From a bacterium (GTDB lineage: Bacteria > Bacillota > Bacilli > Lactobacillales > Streptococcaceae): a DNA stretch of 64,000 nucleotides. Position 1 is the stretch's first letter. Each line of letters begins with the position of its first letter. Below the pieces are notes generated by a model. It did not search any database. It was not told the DNA's origin and saw nothing but the letters and a program-made list of their open reading frames with translations. The DNA lies in the NCBI GenBank assembly GCA_905221095.1, contig CAJNBV010000001.1, forward strand, positions 186,001 to 250,000, given 5' to 3'. The position numbers and the translations under genes were made by a program. Shown here piece after piece: positions 22,019 to 31,074 of the stretch.

Positions 22019-25018
22019 CTACTTAACTTTAAATTTTAAAATAATAAAACTATGTTGAGGAATTGTATAATTCATACCTTTTGTATATGTAAATTCAGAA
22101 TTCTCAATATGAACTTTATCAGGCTCTGTCAAAGAGTTCTCATCATTTATATTTTTAGATGTCAATTTTTTAACTTCGACAACTGAGCCCTCCATACTCT
22201 CGTCTACGCCCTCAAAATTAATATTTATATCATAACCATTTACACGATCAACATTTGTAAGTGCAACATAAACATTCCCAACATCATCTTTACTAACAAG
22301 TGTTGAAACACTTGTTACTCCATTTTCAAGTTTAGGAGATTTTTCTATTGAAGACTTAAGAATATTATCTCCAAATCCACCTTTATTCAACATTTCAAAA
22401 ATAAGAGCAGATGGTGTAGCGAAATACTTATAATTCCCTTTACCAGTTTTTATATCTGAACCAGCTTGAGGAACAGCTTGTATCACTGCCTGTTGTGTAG
22501 GTCCTAAAGAATCTCCACCTGAACTATACCAATCTACTAAAGTATGTTTTTGAATATAAGGACTTCCCAACTTGACATATTCTAGTAGTGTTTTTGCAAT
22601 ATATAAAGCATGGGTTACCGATCTTACTTGCGGTTCTGTATTTCTAAAAATACCATACTCACTGATAACAGGAACTTTTCCTTTAGGTAACATTTTTACA
22701 TAGTCTGCAACATGTTTAATTCCTGTGTTTTCCGCTTTCAACATTGCATTATCATAGAATGCAAGTGGATTATTTCCACCATTTACATGACCTGAATATG
22801 GATGAATCGTTAAACCATCGTAAAGATGATTCTTCTTCAATAAAGCCATATGTTTTATGAACTGAGGTGATTCATAACTCGAAAATACATATGCCTGCTT
22901 CTCTGTATTTTCTGTCTCTGAAATTTGTTTCATTGTGCGTTTCAAACTTTCCGCAATTTGAACATAACCATCCTTCTGTACGGAATACGAAACTCGAATA
23001 GGTACCCCTTTCTTAGGAATCATCCCCTTAATACCATCACCAAACTTGATAGATCCATTACTATAGTCCACAACTACGTGTTTTGAAGTCTGAACAGAAT
23101 TATTAAAATTAGAGACAACTTCCCATTCCTCTTTTTCCTTACCGTTTCCAACAAACACTCTAACTGAATCTTTTTCAATTGCTATAAAATTAGGATTATC
23201 AACAATTTTATTATCTATGTATTTTTTAGGATTCACATTTGCATAGCGCATATACTTAATCATATTAGCATTCCCACTACTTTTAGAAGCAGATTGATTC
23301 CAGTTTTCTTCGTCAACTACGTATTGTTCATTAAATATAGCTGTTCCTCCCTCTGTGTAAGCTTGCTCAGTATTCTTTCCCTTAACAAACGCTGTCCAAT
23401 AAGATTGGGATACTGTTCCATCACCACCAGCACCACCTTGATTCATTTCGTTCCCAATTTCAAAAAACTTAATGTTAAATGGTTCCCTATGCCCTAAATC
23501 AGCACGAACTTGAGCCCAATCTACACCTCCGTTTGGATTCGTTCCAATTCTAGCATTTAAAAATTCCATCAAATCTGAAATATCTTGCGCATTCCCTCTT
23601 CCCAAACTGTAGACATAGACCATTTCAGAATCAACATTCTGTGCGAATGTAGCGATTTCTGATAAACCAAAATTTGCTTCAATTCCTACTTGACCTGGAT
23701 TGTTGTAAAATCCATGAATTTGTTTCTTTCGACTCTCTACAGGACCGATAGCTGTTTTCCAATTAAATAAATTAGAAATTGTCCCACCAGGATATCTTAT
23801 GGAACCAAATCCCGCTTTCTTGTAAAGATTAACAAACTCATCTCTTACCTTCTTTTCCTTCTCATCAAAAGAACCATAACCATTGAATGCATAACGATGA
23901 TTGATACCAAATATATGCTTTGCATCTATTTTTCTTTCAATATTACTTGTATCAATTGAAATATTTAGCAAATCATGCGCCTGAACCTTCTTTATTAAAC
24001 TGTTTAAATCATTGTAATATGATCTAAGAACATCAATATTTTCATCTCCTTTAATGCCTTCAATCGTTTCAACTAGCTTCAGTAAAGTCTGATAATCACT
24101 CTCTAATCTATTAGTCCGCTCACTCTTTATAACTTCCTTAGCAATCTTTAATAATGGAAACAATTTATTATCTATAAATATTTTTTGCCCCTTAATGTTA
24201 TATATTTGTTTCACTTCATCATGACTTAGGGCGCGATTATATATTCTAATATCATCTAAATTTCCTCTCATTTGATGTGGGTCATTCCCTAAATTTTTAT
24301 GAGAGCCTATTAAGAGCGATGTTAGCTGATTCACAGTATTTTTACTAAGAGGACTAACACTATCTAACAAACCATTTATATAATACGACATGCTCAATTC
24401 TTCGACATTGAAACTAATCGCAATATGTACCCATTCATTCTTTTTTATAACTTCTTTACTATCAATATTAACAGCGTCTATATATGTATTAAGTTGCCCA
24501 TTTGCTTTAATATTTAACAAAGATCTTCCTTGTCCATCTTGTTGAAAAACAACAGCTGAAGAATTAGAATTCACTTCGGATATACTACTATCATATTTTA
24601 ACCAAACTGTAAAAGTATAACTATTTTTTGCTGTATTTACTAAATCATTAACTTTGATATAGCTACCTGATCCTTCTCCAAAATTTACAACTTTACCGAA
24701 TATATCATCTCCTGAGTCAATAATCTTAACATGATTACCTATAAGAGTTCCGGGATAATTAGAATTTACTCCTACCGTGGTACTAGAACCTATGCTATCC
24801 GCTTCAAAATCAAACTGTTGAATTAAGCCCTCAGACAGGTCATTTCCTATCGGCAATAAATGAGAAACCTTGTGAGTAGACTCGTTTGAATGATCCGCAA
24901 AGACGTTCTCAGTATTCATAAAATACATTCCAAGTCCTACTATACCGAAACATATGATTAAACTTTTGAATGAGCTGTGATTATTTTTCAAAAATAATTT
25001 TTTTATAAATCTATTCAT
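22019..25018 (-). CDS. Secreted LamG plus clan GH-A glycoside hydrolase
   Basis: 999 residues. A signal peptide (about 1-41, NVFA end) precedes a LamG/ConA-like domain (about 65-275; WVHIAISF, DDIRIYNRALS), a helical linker, and a GH-A barrel. RYPGG (408-412) with FNWKTAIGP resembles GH51/GH79-type enzymes; the acid/base Glu is E524 in FEIGNE and the nucleophile is probably E787 in PVISEYG. A beta-rich insert (about 605-690, FGDGIKGMIPKKG) splits the barrel. There is no LPXTG, so it is secreted or held by LamG. Last gene of the sulfatase operon, it probably cuts the sulfated glycan outside the cell. The exact GH family and substrate are not decided. Confidence 0.78.
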   Translation of the reverse strand: MNRFIKKLFLKNNHSSFKSLIICFGIVGLGMYFMNTENVFADHSNESTHKVSHLLPIGNDLSEGLIQQFDFEADSIGSSTTVGVNSNYPGTLIGNHVKIIDSGDDIFGKVVNFGEGSGSYIKVNDLVNTAKNSYTFTVWLKYDSSISEVNSNSSAVVFQQDGQGRSLLNIKANGQLNTYIDAVNIDSKEVIKKNEWVHIAISFNVEELSMSYYINGLLDSVSPLSKNTVNQLTSLLIGSHKNLGNDPHQMRGNLDDIRIYNRALSHDEVKQIYNIKGQKIFIDNKLFPLLKIAKEVIKSERTNRLESDYQTLLKLVETIEGIKGDENIDVLRSYYNDLNSLIKKVQAHDLLNISIDTSNIERKIDAKHIFGINHRYAFNGYGSFDEKEKKVRDEFVNLYKKAGFGSIRYPGGTISNLFNWKTAIGPVESRKKQIHGFYNNPGQVGIEANFGLSEIATFAQNVDSEMVYVYSLGRGNAQDISDLMEFLNARIGTNPNGGVDWAQVRADLGHREPFNIKFFEIGNEMNQGGAGGDGTVSQSYWTAFVKGKNTEQAYTEGGTAIFNEQYVVDEENWNQSASKSSGNANMIKYMRYANVNPKKYIDNKIVDNPNFIAIEKDSVRVFVGNGKEKEEWEVVSNFNNSVQTSKHVVVDYSNGSIKFGDGIKGMIPKKGVPIRVSYSVQKDGYVQIAESLKRTMKQISETENTEKQAYVFSSYESPQFIKHMALLKKNHLYDGLTIHPYSGHVNGGNNPLAFYDNAMLKAENTGIKHVADYVKMLPKGKVPVISEYGIFRNTEPQVRSVTHALYIAKTLLEYVKLGSPYIQKHTLVDWYSSGGDSLGPTQQAVIQAVPQAGSDIKTGKGNYKYFATPSALIFEMLNKGGFGDNILKSSIEKSPKLENGVTSVSTLVSKDDVGNVYVALTNVDRVNGYDININFEGVDESMEGSVVEVKKLTSKNINDENSLTEPDKVHIENSEFTYTKGMNYTIPQHSFIILKFKVK

Positions 25019-25083
25019 GACTTTCCTTTCAATTTTTAATACATATCATTTTAAATTTTTATTTTTATATTAGCGTGCAAAAC

Positions 25084-25866
25084 CTACTCTAAAATCAATG
25101 TAAATAAATTATAAATATTTAATGCTAAAACAGCGACAACAACCAGTTGAAAAACTATCGCAATTTTATCTTCTGATAGAATTTTACTGAATTTAGCTCC
25201 AAAAATTCCTCCAAAAATAGCTGCGATGATAATCACCATAAGCATACGGCTATCATACTGATTAAATTTAGAAATCAACACTAACGAAATAATTTTAGAA
25301 AGTTGAGAGAAGAAAATAGTGGCAATAGAATAAACTGTCGCTCTTCTTATAGGTAATCCAAATAAAATTATAAAAAAAGATACATTGATTGGGCCACCAC
25401 CAATCCCTAAAAAACTAGATATAGCTCCCAATAAAAAGCCACAGAAAAAATACCATACCTTTTGAATAAAATTATATTGTTTAAAAAACTTTTTTGAAGC
25501 CAATAAAGCAAATATCAGCATAAATACTGTGATAATTACTTGAACAAATTGTGCTACTATTGACCCAGATAAAACTAAAAGGTAGTCAAATAGCAGACTA
25601 CCTATATATCCTCCAAAAATAGAACCTATAGCAAGATAACTTAGTTCCATAACTTTTAACTTTTGACCAGACTGAATCTGTCTGACTGTTGATGAAATCG
25701 ACATAACAAATACAGCAACAGAGGAATAGAAGGAAATAGTTGCTACATTATCCCATGCAATAAAATCAAGTACCGGTTTTATAATAACGCCTCCTCCCAT
25801 ACCGGATACCGACCCTATTGCATTAGCCACTATGATGACAATGAAATATAATATTTTTTGTTCCAT
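25084..25866 (-). CDS. TSUP (TauE/SafE) family permease
   Basis: 260 residues with eight predicted membrane segments and the two family repeats, each starting near a GxGGG motif (GMGGGVIIKP, GIGGGPINVS). TSUP proteins move sulfite, sulfate, thiosulfate or organosulfonates. Placed between the maturase and GH genes of a sulfatase operon, its likely job is to expel inorganic sulfate or sulfite released in the cytoplasm. The direction of transport is inference. Confidence 0.85.
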   Translation of the reverse strand: MEQKILYFIVIIVANAIGSVSGMGGGVIIKPVLDFIAWDNVATISFYSSVAVFVMSISSTVRQIQSGQKLKVMELSYLAIGSIFGGYIGSLLFDYLLVLSGSIVAQFVQVIITVFMLIFALLASKKFFKQYNFIQKVWYFFCGFLLGAISSFLGIGGGPINVSFFIILFGLPIRRATVYSIATIFFSQLSKIISLVLISKFNQYDSRMLMVIIIAAIFGGIFGAKFSKILSEDKIAIVFQLVVVAVLALNIYNLFTLILE

Positions 25867-25887
25867 ATATACATCTCACTTCCTTTA

Positions 25888-26745
25888 TTAGCTAATGTCC
25901 TTTACACAACGAAAACCCATATTTTGACTACTTGTCATAGCTGTTGTAGAATTTCTAGCAGACATTCTATAGCGATTGCAATAACTATAATGGCATAAAA
26001 AGGAGCCTCCTTTTATAGCATACTGTTCATTATCACAGATTTGATGTTCTCTCCAAAAATCTTTACCAGATACAATCTGAAAAGATTTTAGTTCTATTTT
26101 TCCTGGATTTACACACCACTCCCAAACATTCCCTATCATTTGATAAAGCCCATAAGGGTTCGGTTCATATGTCTTAACAGGAGCAGTCCCCGCATATCCA
26201 TCATCTAATGAATTAAGAGTAGGGAACTGCCCTTGCCATGTATTGCACATATGCTTGTCACTAAAAATAAGATTATCGCCCCAATAATAATGCTCATACT
26301 CAGTTCCACCCTGAGCTGCTATTTCCCATTCTGCTTCTGTAGGTAATCTTTTCCCAGCCCATTGGCAATAGGCTAGTGCATCGTTCCTAGTAACATGTAC
26401 TACAGGATGATCCATACGAGTACGGATATCTGTCATTGGTCCTTCCGGATGGCACCATGATGCTCCTGCTATTGCTAACCACCAAGGTGTCTTCTGCATC
26501 TCTATAGAAATTTGATTTATATCCTCTATAAAATATTTGAACACATAAGACCAACCAATTTTTTCAGCGTCAGTAATATATCCAGTTTGTTTCACAAACT
26601 CTGAAAATTCTTGATTTGTTACTGTTGTCTCATCAATGTAGAAAGGAGCAATAGATATTTCAGTACGGGGACCTTCATAATCATACTCAAACCCTATCCT
26701 TTCATTTGTTCCGATACAATAATTACCACCAGGAATATAAATCAT
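25888..26745 (-). CDS. Formylglycine-generating enzyme (aerobic sulfatase maturase)
   Basis: 285 residues, FGE-sulfatase fold. The sequence follows true FGE closely: IPGGNYCIGTN, TTVTNQEFSEFV, ASWCHPEGP, DHPVVHVTRNDALAYC, AGKRLPTEAEWE, GNVWEWC, and at the end GGSFLCHYSYCNRYR with C251 and C256. These match the paired cysteines (C336/C341 in human FGE) that bind copper and oxidise the sulfatase Cys to formylglycine with O2. Many FGE-fold proteins lack this pair, so its presence supports real activity. It lies 16 bp after the sulfatase gene. Confidence 0.88.
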   Translation of the reverse strand: MIYIPGGNYCIGTNERIGFEYDYEGPRTEISIAPFYIDETTVTNQEFSEFVKQTGYITDAEKIGWSYVFKYFIEDINQISIEMQKTPWWLAIAGASWCHPEGPMTDIRTRMDHPVVHVTRNDALAYCQWAGKRLPTEAEWEIAAQGGTEYEHYYWGDNLIFSDKHMCNTWQGQFPTLNSLDDGYAGTAPVKTYEPNPYGLYQMIGNVWEWCVNPGKIELKSFQIVSGKDFWREHQICDNEQYAIKGGSFLCHYSYCNRYRMSARNSTTAMTSSQNMGFRCVKDIS

Positions 26746-26761
26746 AAAAATGTCCCTTCTT

Positions 26762-28249
26762 TTATAAGATATCCAATAAATCTAGTCTCTCAAACTGTTC
26801 CTCTGGAGCTTCGAGTTTCTTCATTTCTTCTACAAGTAAATGCTTCATACGGTCTTCTAATTCATCATCCTGAAGTGGAGAAGTTTGACCTTCATCAATT
26901 TCCAAATCAAAAAGTAAACTATCCTTTGTATACCCTGACATATCCCCTAAACCATCTAAAATAGCTGGTTTTTTTATAGGAATCTTATAAACTGGAAAAG
27001 GAGTTCGTTCAAGAAACTGTCCCATTTCAATTTCTGAAGGATTCTGCTCTCCTAAATAATGACGAATAGTTGTTGGGATTCCAGCATACTCATTTAAAGG
27101 AGAATTGTCTGGTTTTGGAGCTCTAAAATAGGTATACCGTCCATCTGTAATATTCACTGTGATGCCATGAGCACCATAAACAGCATACTCTTTTTCATTT
27201 TCTTTCCCATCTAATAGCGGTAACCATGATTTTCCCTGCACTTCATCTGGAGTTGGGATATCAAAATAATCCAATATGGTTGGCATGATATCAATATTCT
27301 GTGATACTGTTTTTATTCTTTCGCCTTGTTTACGATGAACTGGGTCTTTGACAAATAAAGGAATTGCTGCTAATTCATTAAAATTATGCATATAATTTTT
27401 TCCGAACAACTCTCTTTCTCCCAAGAAATATCCATGGTCAGATGTCACAATGATTAAAGTATCATCGTATATTCCTAATTCCTTCATTTTATTAATTAAG
27501 CGGCCAAAATGGACATCTGTCATAGTCATAAGTGCAGCATACCGTTTTCGAATATAGTCTACCGCCTCTTCTGGGACATCTACTTCCCCATAATTTGGAG
27601 TTTCAAAATATGGACCAGTATATACTTTATCATACAACTCCATGTATTTTTTAGGTACATCAAATGGCTCATGAGGATCAAAAACTTCTACTTGAATAAA
27701 GAAATCATCTTCATCTTTATTTAATTCTAACCATTCGCATGCCGATTTAAATGTCCTAGGAGTAGGATATTTATCCTCATCTTCATACCAATATTCACGA
27801 TTCGCTTGATATTGACGTCTTAGCTTACCATAATATTGTTCTGGCATCCACTCTGGATCTTTTATTCGTGAAATCCATGGATCGCCTTCTTGACCACGAT
27901 GAAAATCCCAAGTTGTGAATTGGTTAATATAGCCTTCGCCACCAAGTCTAAAATAATGTGTATGATCTGTCGTTAAGTGTGAATATACTCCATGCTCTTG
28001 AAGTACCTTTGATACAGTAATGTCAAATGGTTCAATTGGCCCCCATGATCTCTCTAAAAAATTTAAACGACCAGTCATAATATCACGTCGTGCAGGCATA
28101 CAGGGAGTTGAGCCAATATAATGATTATCAAAAACAGCCGAATCTTGAGCAAATGCATCTAAATTAGGTGTCGCTACAAAAGAATTTGTATTATATGTTT
28201 TCAAAAAATCCTTTCGTAGCGTATCCATTAATACTAGAACAACCTTCAT
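26762..28249 (-). CDS. Cytoplasmic type I sulfatase (Cys-type)
   Basis: 495 residues, alkaline-phosphatase-superfamily sulfatase. The modification motif is C50-M-P-A-R (CxPxR form); metal ligands appear in MDTLR (D9) and SDHG. It has no signal peptide, unlike most sulfatases of gut Bacteroidota, so it should act on sugars already imported by the PTS encoded just upstream. The CxPxR core suits both FGE and anSME. Candidate substrates are sulfated hexosamines or uronic-acid disaccharides; nothing in the sequence fixes the linkage. Confidence 0.92.
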   Translation of the reverse strand: MKVVLVLMDTLRKDFLKTYNTNSFVATPNLDAFAQDSAVFDNHYIGSTPCMPARRDIMTGRLNFLERSWGPIEPFDITVSKVLQEHGVYSHLTTDHTHYFRLGGEGYINQFTTWDFHRGQEGDPWISRIKDPEWMPEQYYGKLRRQYQANREYWYEDEDKYPTPRTFKSACEWLELNKDEDDFFIQVEVFDPHEPFDVPKKYMELYDKVYTGPYFETPNYGEVDVPEEAVDYIRKRYAALMTMTDVHFGRLINKMKELGIYDDTLIIVTSDHGYFLGERELFGKNYMHNFNELAAIPLFVKDPVHRKQGERIKTVSQNIDIMPTILDYFDIPTPDEVQGKSWLPLLDGKENEKEYAVYGAHGITVNITDGRYTYFRAPKPDNSPLNEYAGIPTTIRHYLGEQNPSEIEMGQFLERTPFPVYKIPIKKPAILDGLGDMSGYTKDSLLFDLEIDEGQTSPLQDDELEDRMKHLLVEEMKKLEAPEEQFERLDLLDIL

Positions 28250-28267
28250 TTCCTACCTCGTTTTAAT

Positions 28268-29083
28268 CTAAACAATGATTCCAAAATATGATAAAAAGAT
28301 AGAAACTCCAATAATCACAAAAATCATTGACACAACGTATTTACCATTCCATTTTTTCATTAAATACAAACAAACCAATGTAAGAATTAAAGGCAACATA
28401 TTTGGTAATACTTTATCAAGAGTATCTTGAAGCACTATAGCCCCATCGCCTTCACCAAATTGTAACCCTAATTTTAACTTAACTGTTGATGTAATTAACG
28501 CACCCGCTACCATTACACCAAGCACATTCGCTGATGTTGAAATTCTATCTAAAATCTTTTTCCCATTTACCGATGTTAATAATTCTTTCCCTTTACTATA
28601 CCCTATGTGAATACTGTAATATTTCAAAGGGAAATATAAACCATTTATCAGCAAGAACATCAATATTGGCCCCATCCAATTTCCTTGAACTGCAAATGAA
28701 GCCCCTATACTTCCTGCAATCGGAAACCATGTAAAGTTCAATAAGCTATCACCCAAACCAGCCAAAGGCCCCATCAAACTTGTTTTAACAGCAATGACAG
28801 ATTCTTTTTCATCTTCAGTAGTCGTTTCCTCTAATGCAGTTGTAACACCTAATATGAACGGAATAAGTACTGGATGGCTATTAAAAAATTCTAAATGGCG
28901 TCTTTGAGCATTGACACATTCTTCTTTACTTTTACCTTTGTATAATTTAGACAAAACTGGTGTCAATGCAAATAGAGTACTTAGGCTTTGTAGCCGCTCA
29001 TAGTTATGAGAGAATTGAATCATCTGACAACGCCAAAACATTTTATTCAAATCTTTTTTTGTTATTTTATTTTCGTTGGTCAT
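28268..29083 (-). CDS. Mannose-family PTS component IID
   Basis: 271 residues, the IID membrane subunit: KKDLNKMFWRCQMIQFSHNYERLQ at the N-terminus (first part WRC...), RHLEFFNSHP, and GPLAGLGDS are family signatures. With IIC it forms the translocation pore. It overlaps the IIC stop by 4 bp and lies 18 bp before the sulfatase. Confidence 0.92.
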   Translation of the reverse strand: MTNENKITKKDLNKMFWRCQMIQFSHNYERLQSLSTLFALTPVLSKLYKGKSKEECVNAQRRHLEFFNSHPVLIPFILGVTTALEETTTEDEKESVIAVKTSLMGPLAGLGDSLLNFTWFPIAGSIGASFAVQGNWMGPILMFLLINGLYFPLKYYSIHIGYSKGKELLTSVNGKKILDRISTSANVLGVMVAGALITSTVKLKLGLQFGEGDGAIVLQDTLDKVLPNMLPLILTLVCLYLMKKWNGKYVVSMIFVIIGVSIFLSYFGIIV

Positions 29084-29877
29084 AAATCAAACTCTCCTTC
29101 CCCATCTGCAACAACTACACTCGATTCCTCAGAATCTCCGTTTTTTTCTATTCCACCACGATTCATTAAAATATCATACAAGGCAGCTGCTGCAAGAGCA
29201 AAAATTGCAATGCCAACAGTTGGTATTTGTAAAAATGTTGCTAATGCAAAACCTAATGTAAGAAAAATCCACATATTCTTTTTCAACATCATTGAAAGTA
29301 GCATAGCAAGACCAACTGCTGGAATGAGTTTAGAAGCAACTGTCAATCCAGTTAAGGCAAAAGCTGGAATAACACCTAATGCAGCTTCTACTGCTGGTGC
29401 ACCTAACCATACTGAGATAAACACTGGTACAGCTCGACTTAAAAAGAAGAAGAAACCACCCAAATACTGCAATTTATCAATTTTTCCAAATTCACCCGAT
29501 TGAACAATTTTATCTGCCGTATGGACTAATGATACATTAGTAGTCATTATAATCATACTTAGTTGTTGAACTAGAAGCGCAACAGGTACAGCAACCGCAA
29601 CACCTGCAGCCTCACCACCGCCCGATAAAATACCGATAGCGACACCAACAACAGCTCCTGAAATGACATCAGGTGGTTGATAGGCTCCCACATTATTTGT
29701 TCCTAACCACAATAGCTCAAGAGTACCAGCGATAATCAATCCCTGCCCTGGGTCTCCCAGCAAGAATCCTACTACTACACCTGCTAATAATGGTTTTCGA
29801 AAGCCGAGGTGTGGCCCAAACTGGTCAAGAGCACATAGCCCCGCCCAAATCGCCACAATAAGTGCTTTGAAAATCAT
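29080..29877 (-). CDS. Mannose-family PTS component IIC
   Basis: 265 residues, multi-pass. The LDQFGPHLGFRKPLLAG segment, GLIIAGTLELLWLG, and PPDVISGAVVG are typical of the Man/Aga-type IIC subunit. AgaC-like subunits often serve amino-sugar or glycosaminoglycan-derived sugars, which suits the sulfatase context. Confidence 0.92.
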   Translation of the reverse strand: MIFKALIVAIWAGLCALDQFGPHLGFRKPLLAGVVVGFLLGDPGQGLIIAGTLELLWLGTNNVGAYQPPDVISGAVVGVAIGILSGGGEAAGVAVAVPVALLVQQLSMIIMTTNVSLVHTADKIVQSGEFGKIDKLQYLGGFFFFLSRAVPVFISVWLGAPAVEAALGVIPAFALTGLTVASKLIPAVGLAMLLSMMLKKNMWIFLTLGFALATFLQIPTVGIAIFALAAAALYDILMNRGGIEKNGDSEESSVVVADGEGEFDL

Positions 29878-29933
29878 AAGATTTTCTCCTTTCTTTTATT
29901 TTTATTTTAAATTTAATTTAAGAAATAAAGGTC

Positions 29934-30404
29934 TTAAACTAACGTTTTATAATCCACCCTAGGATCTTTAGGAACCATTTGTACATTGATATGAATTCCT
30001 TCATTCATCAAATCAACAAAGGCTTGATGTTCCTCGTTTGTTACAGAGATTGCTTTCTCTAATCTTTTACGTCCCTCTCTAAATCTCATCCCTCCTGCAT
30101 TAACTTCTTTAATTTTCAATCCTTCATCTACTAAAAATTTAATATCTATGGGATTTGTAAATAATAACATCGTTCTCTTTTTGATTTCACTTTTCTTCAT
30201 AACTTCAGCAAATTGACGAACTCCAAAAATAACAACCTTAACACCAGGAGGAACGGCAAAATTTGCAACACTGTGCTGAACTGGATCATTTTTAGCTTCA
30301 TCATTAATAATTAAGATTTGTTCAATTTCATAATTACGAGTCCATGTAGTTGCCACTTGACCATGAATCAAGCGGTCATCAATTCTAACGAGTTCTACTG
30401 CCAT
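29934..30404 (-). CDS. Mannose-family PTS component IIB
   Basis: 156 residues, cytoplasmic. RIDDRLIHGQV carries the phosphorylated histidine (H14). It passes phosphate from IIA to the sugar, so the imported sugar arrives phosphorylated. Ribosome site GGAG precedes the ATG. Confidence 0.94.
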   Translation of the reverse strand: MAVELVRIDDRLIHGQVATTWTRNYEIEQILIINDEAKNDPVQHSVANFAVPPGVKVVIFGVRQFAEVMKKSEIKKRTMLLFTNPIDIKFLVDEGLKIKEVNAGGMRFREGRKRLEKAISVTNEEHQAFVDLMNEGIHINVQMVPKDPRVDYKTLV

Positions 30405-30418
30405 TTCTATTTCTCCTT

Positions 30419-30841
30419 CTATAAATCAAATGAATCTTCCTCAATAGGTTCGGAAGTTATTGTCTTATCAACAATTGACATTGTATTCGGTAATATATTT
30501 TTTATTACCTCTGCTGCCTCTAACAAGCGTAACTCCGAGTGCATAAACAATTCAATTAACAACGGCAAATTAAAGCCTGTTACTATCAATACATTTCCAT
30601 TAGTTTCTAAAAAACGATAAGATGCATTAAACGGAGTTCCACCAATAATATCTGTCAGGATAATCCATTCCTCATCTGGATATACGGACGTAACTGTCAC
30701 AATTTCTTCATACATTGATTCTATCGTCGAATCCATTGTCACTGATAACGTATTAACACGATTTTGAGAACCTAAAATCATTTCTGCACTTTCCACCGCA
30801 GCTTTTGACATCGGTCCATGACTTATAATAAGATATCTCAT
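30419..30841 (-). CDS. Mannose-family PTS component IIA
   Basis: 140 residues; the active histidine is in IISHGPM (H8), and IIGGTPFNAS is the family motif. Two ATGs are adjacent; I choose the second (30839-30841) because GGAGGG then has the usual 6-base spacing. It is the first gene of the eight-gene operon IIA-IIB-IIC-IID-sulfatase-FGE-TSUP-GH. Confidence 0.92.
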   Translation of the reverse strand: MRYLIISHGPMSKAAVESAEMILGSQNRVNTLSVTMDSTIESMYEEIVTVTSVYPDEEWIILTDIIGGTPFNASYRFLETNGNVLIVTGFNLPLLIELFMHSELRLLEAAEVIKNILPNTMSIVDKTITSEPIEEDSFDL

Positions 30842-30864
30842 CATTTCCCTCCTAAATTATATTT

Positions 30865-30880
30865 ATGATATCGCTTACAA
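30865..30880 (-). promoter_or_regulatory. cre site (CcpA) at the PTS-sulfatase promoter
   Basis: TTGTAAGCGATATCAT, read leftward, matches the cre consensus WTGNAARCGNWWWCAW at every position. It lies around the expected transcription start, where CcpA represses, so the operon should be off when preferred sugars are present. Confidence 0.75.
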
Positions 30881-30885
30881 TACTA

Positions 30886-30913
30886 ATTATAATCTTTTTT
30901 AATCATTTGTCAA
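30886..30913 (-). promoter_or_regulatory. PTS-sulfatase operon promoter
   Basis: Read leftward: TTGACA (30908-30913), 16-bp spacer, TATAAT (30886-30891). Confidence 0.8.
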
Positions 30914-30916
30914 CAA

Positions 30917-31016
30917 TTTTTGTTCTATTTTTGTTCATTTTTTGTTAACTATGTTATTTGATATTATTTTTTGTTATTTCTTTAAAAAATAATGTGTTAT
31001 TTTGTGCTTTTTTGTT
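30917..31016. promoter_or_regulatory. Phased TTTTTGTT motifs, candidate DeoR operators
   Basis: TTTTTGTT occurs at 30917, 30928 and 30939 (exactly 11 bp apart), then at 30968 and 31009. The cluster lies between the two divergent promoters. DeoR-family sugar regulators often bind T/A-rich direct half-sites. Confidence 0.5.
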
Positions 31017-31042
31017 GAAAAAATGACATTTTGATGATATTA
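31014..31042 (+). promoter_or_regulatory. deoR-anSME promoter
   Basis: TTGAAA, 17-bp spacer, TATTAT, about 35 bp before the DeoR start codon. Confidence 0.6.
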
Positions 31043-31074
31043 TAAATTTAAAAGATAACAAGAAGGAATCTACT

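Noticed and set aside
22019..25018. Hyaluronate lyase or cell-wall-anchored hyaluronidase
   Set aside because: The catalytic motifs are GH-A (RYPGG, GNE, SEYG), not PL8, and there is no LPXTG anchor.
25888..26745. Non-catalytic FGE-fold protein of the kind found in phage receptor variation or ergothioneine synthesis
   Set aside because: The paired cysteines C251/C256 and the ASWCHPEGP and GNVWEW blocks match true formylglycine-generating enzymes, and a sulfatase is adjacent.
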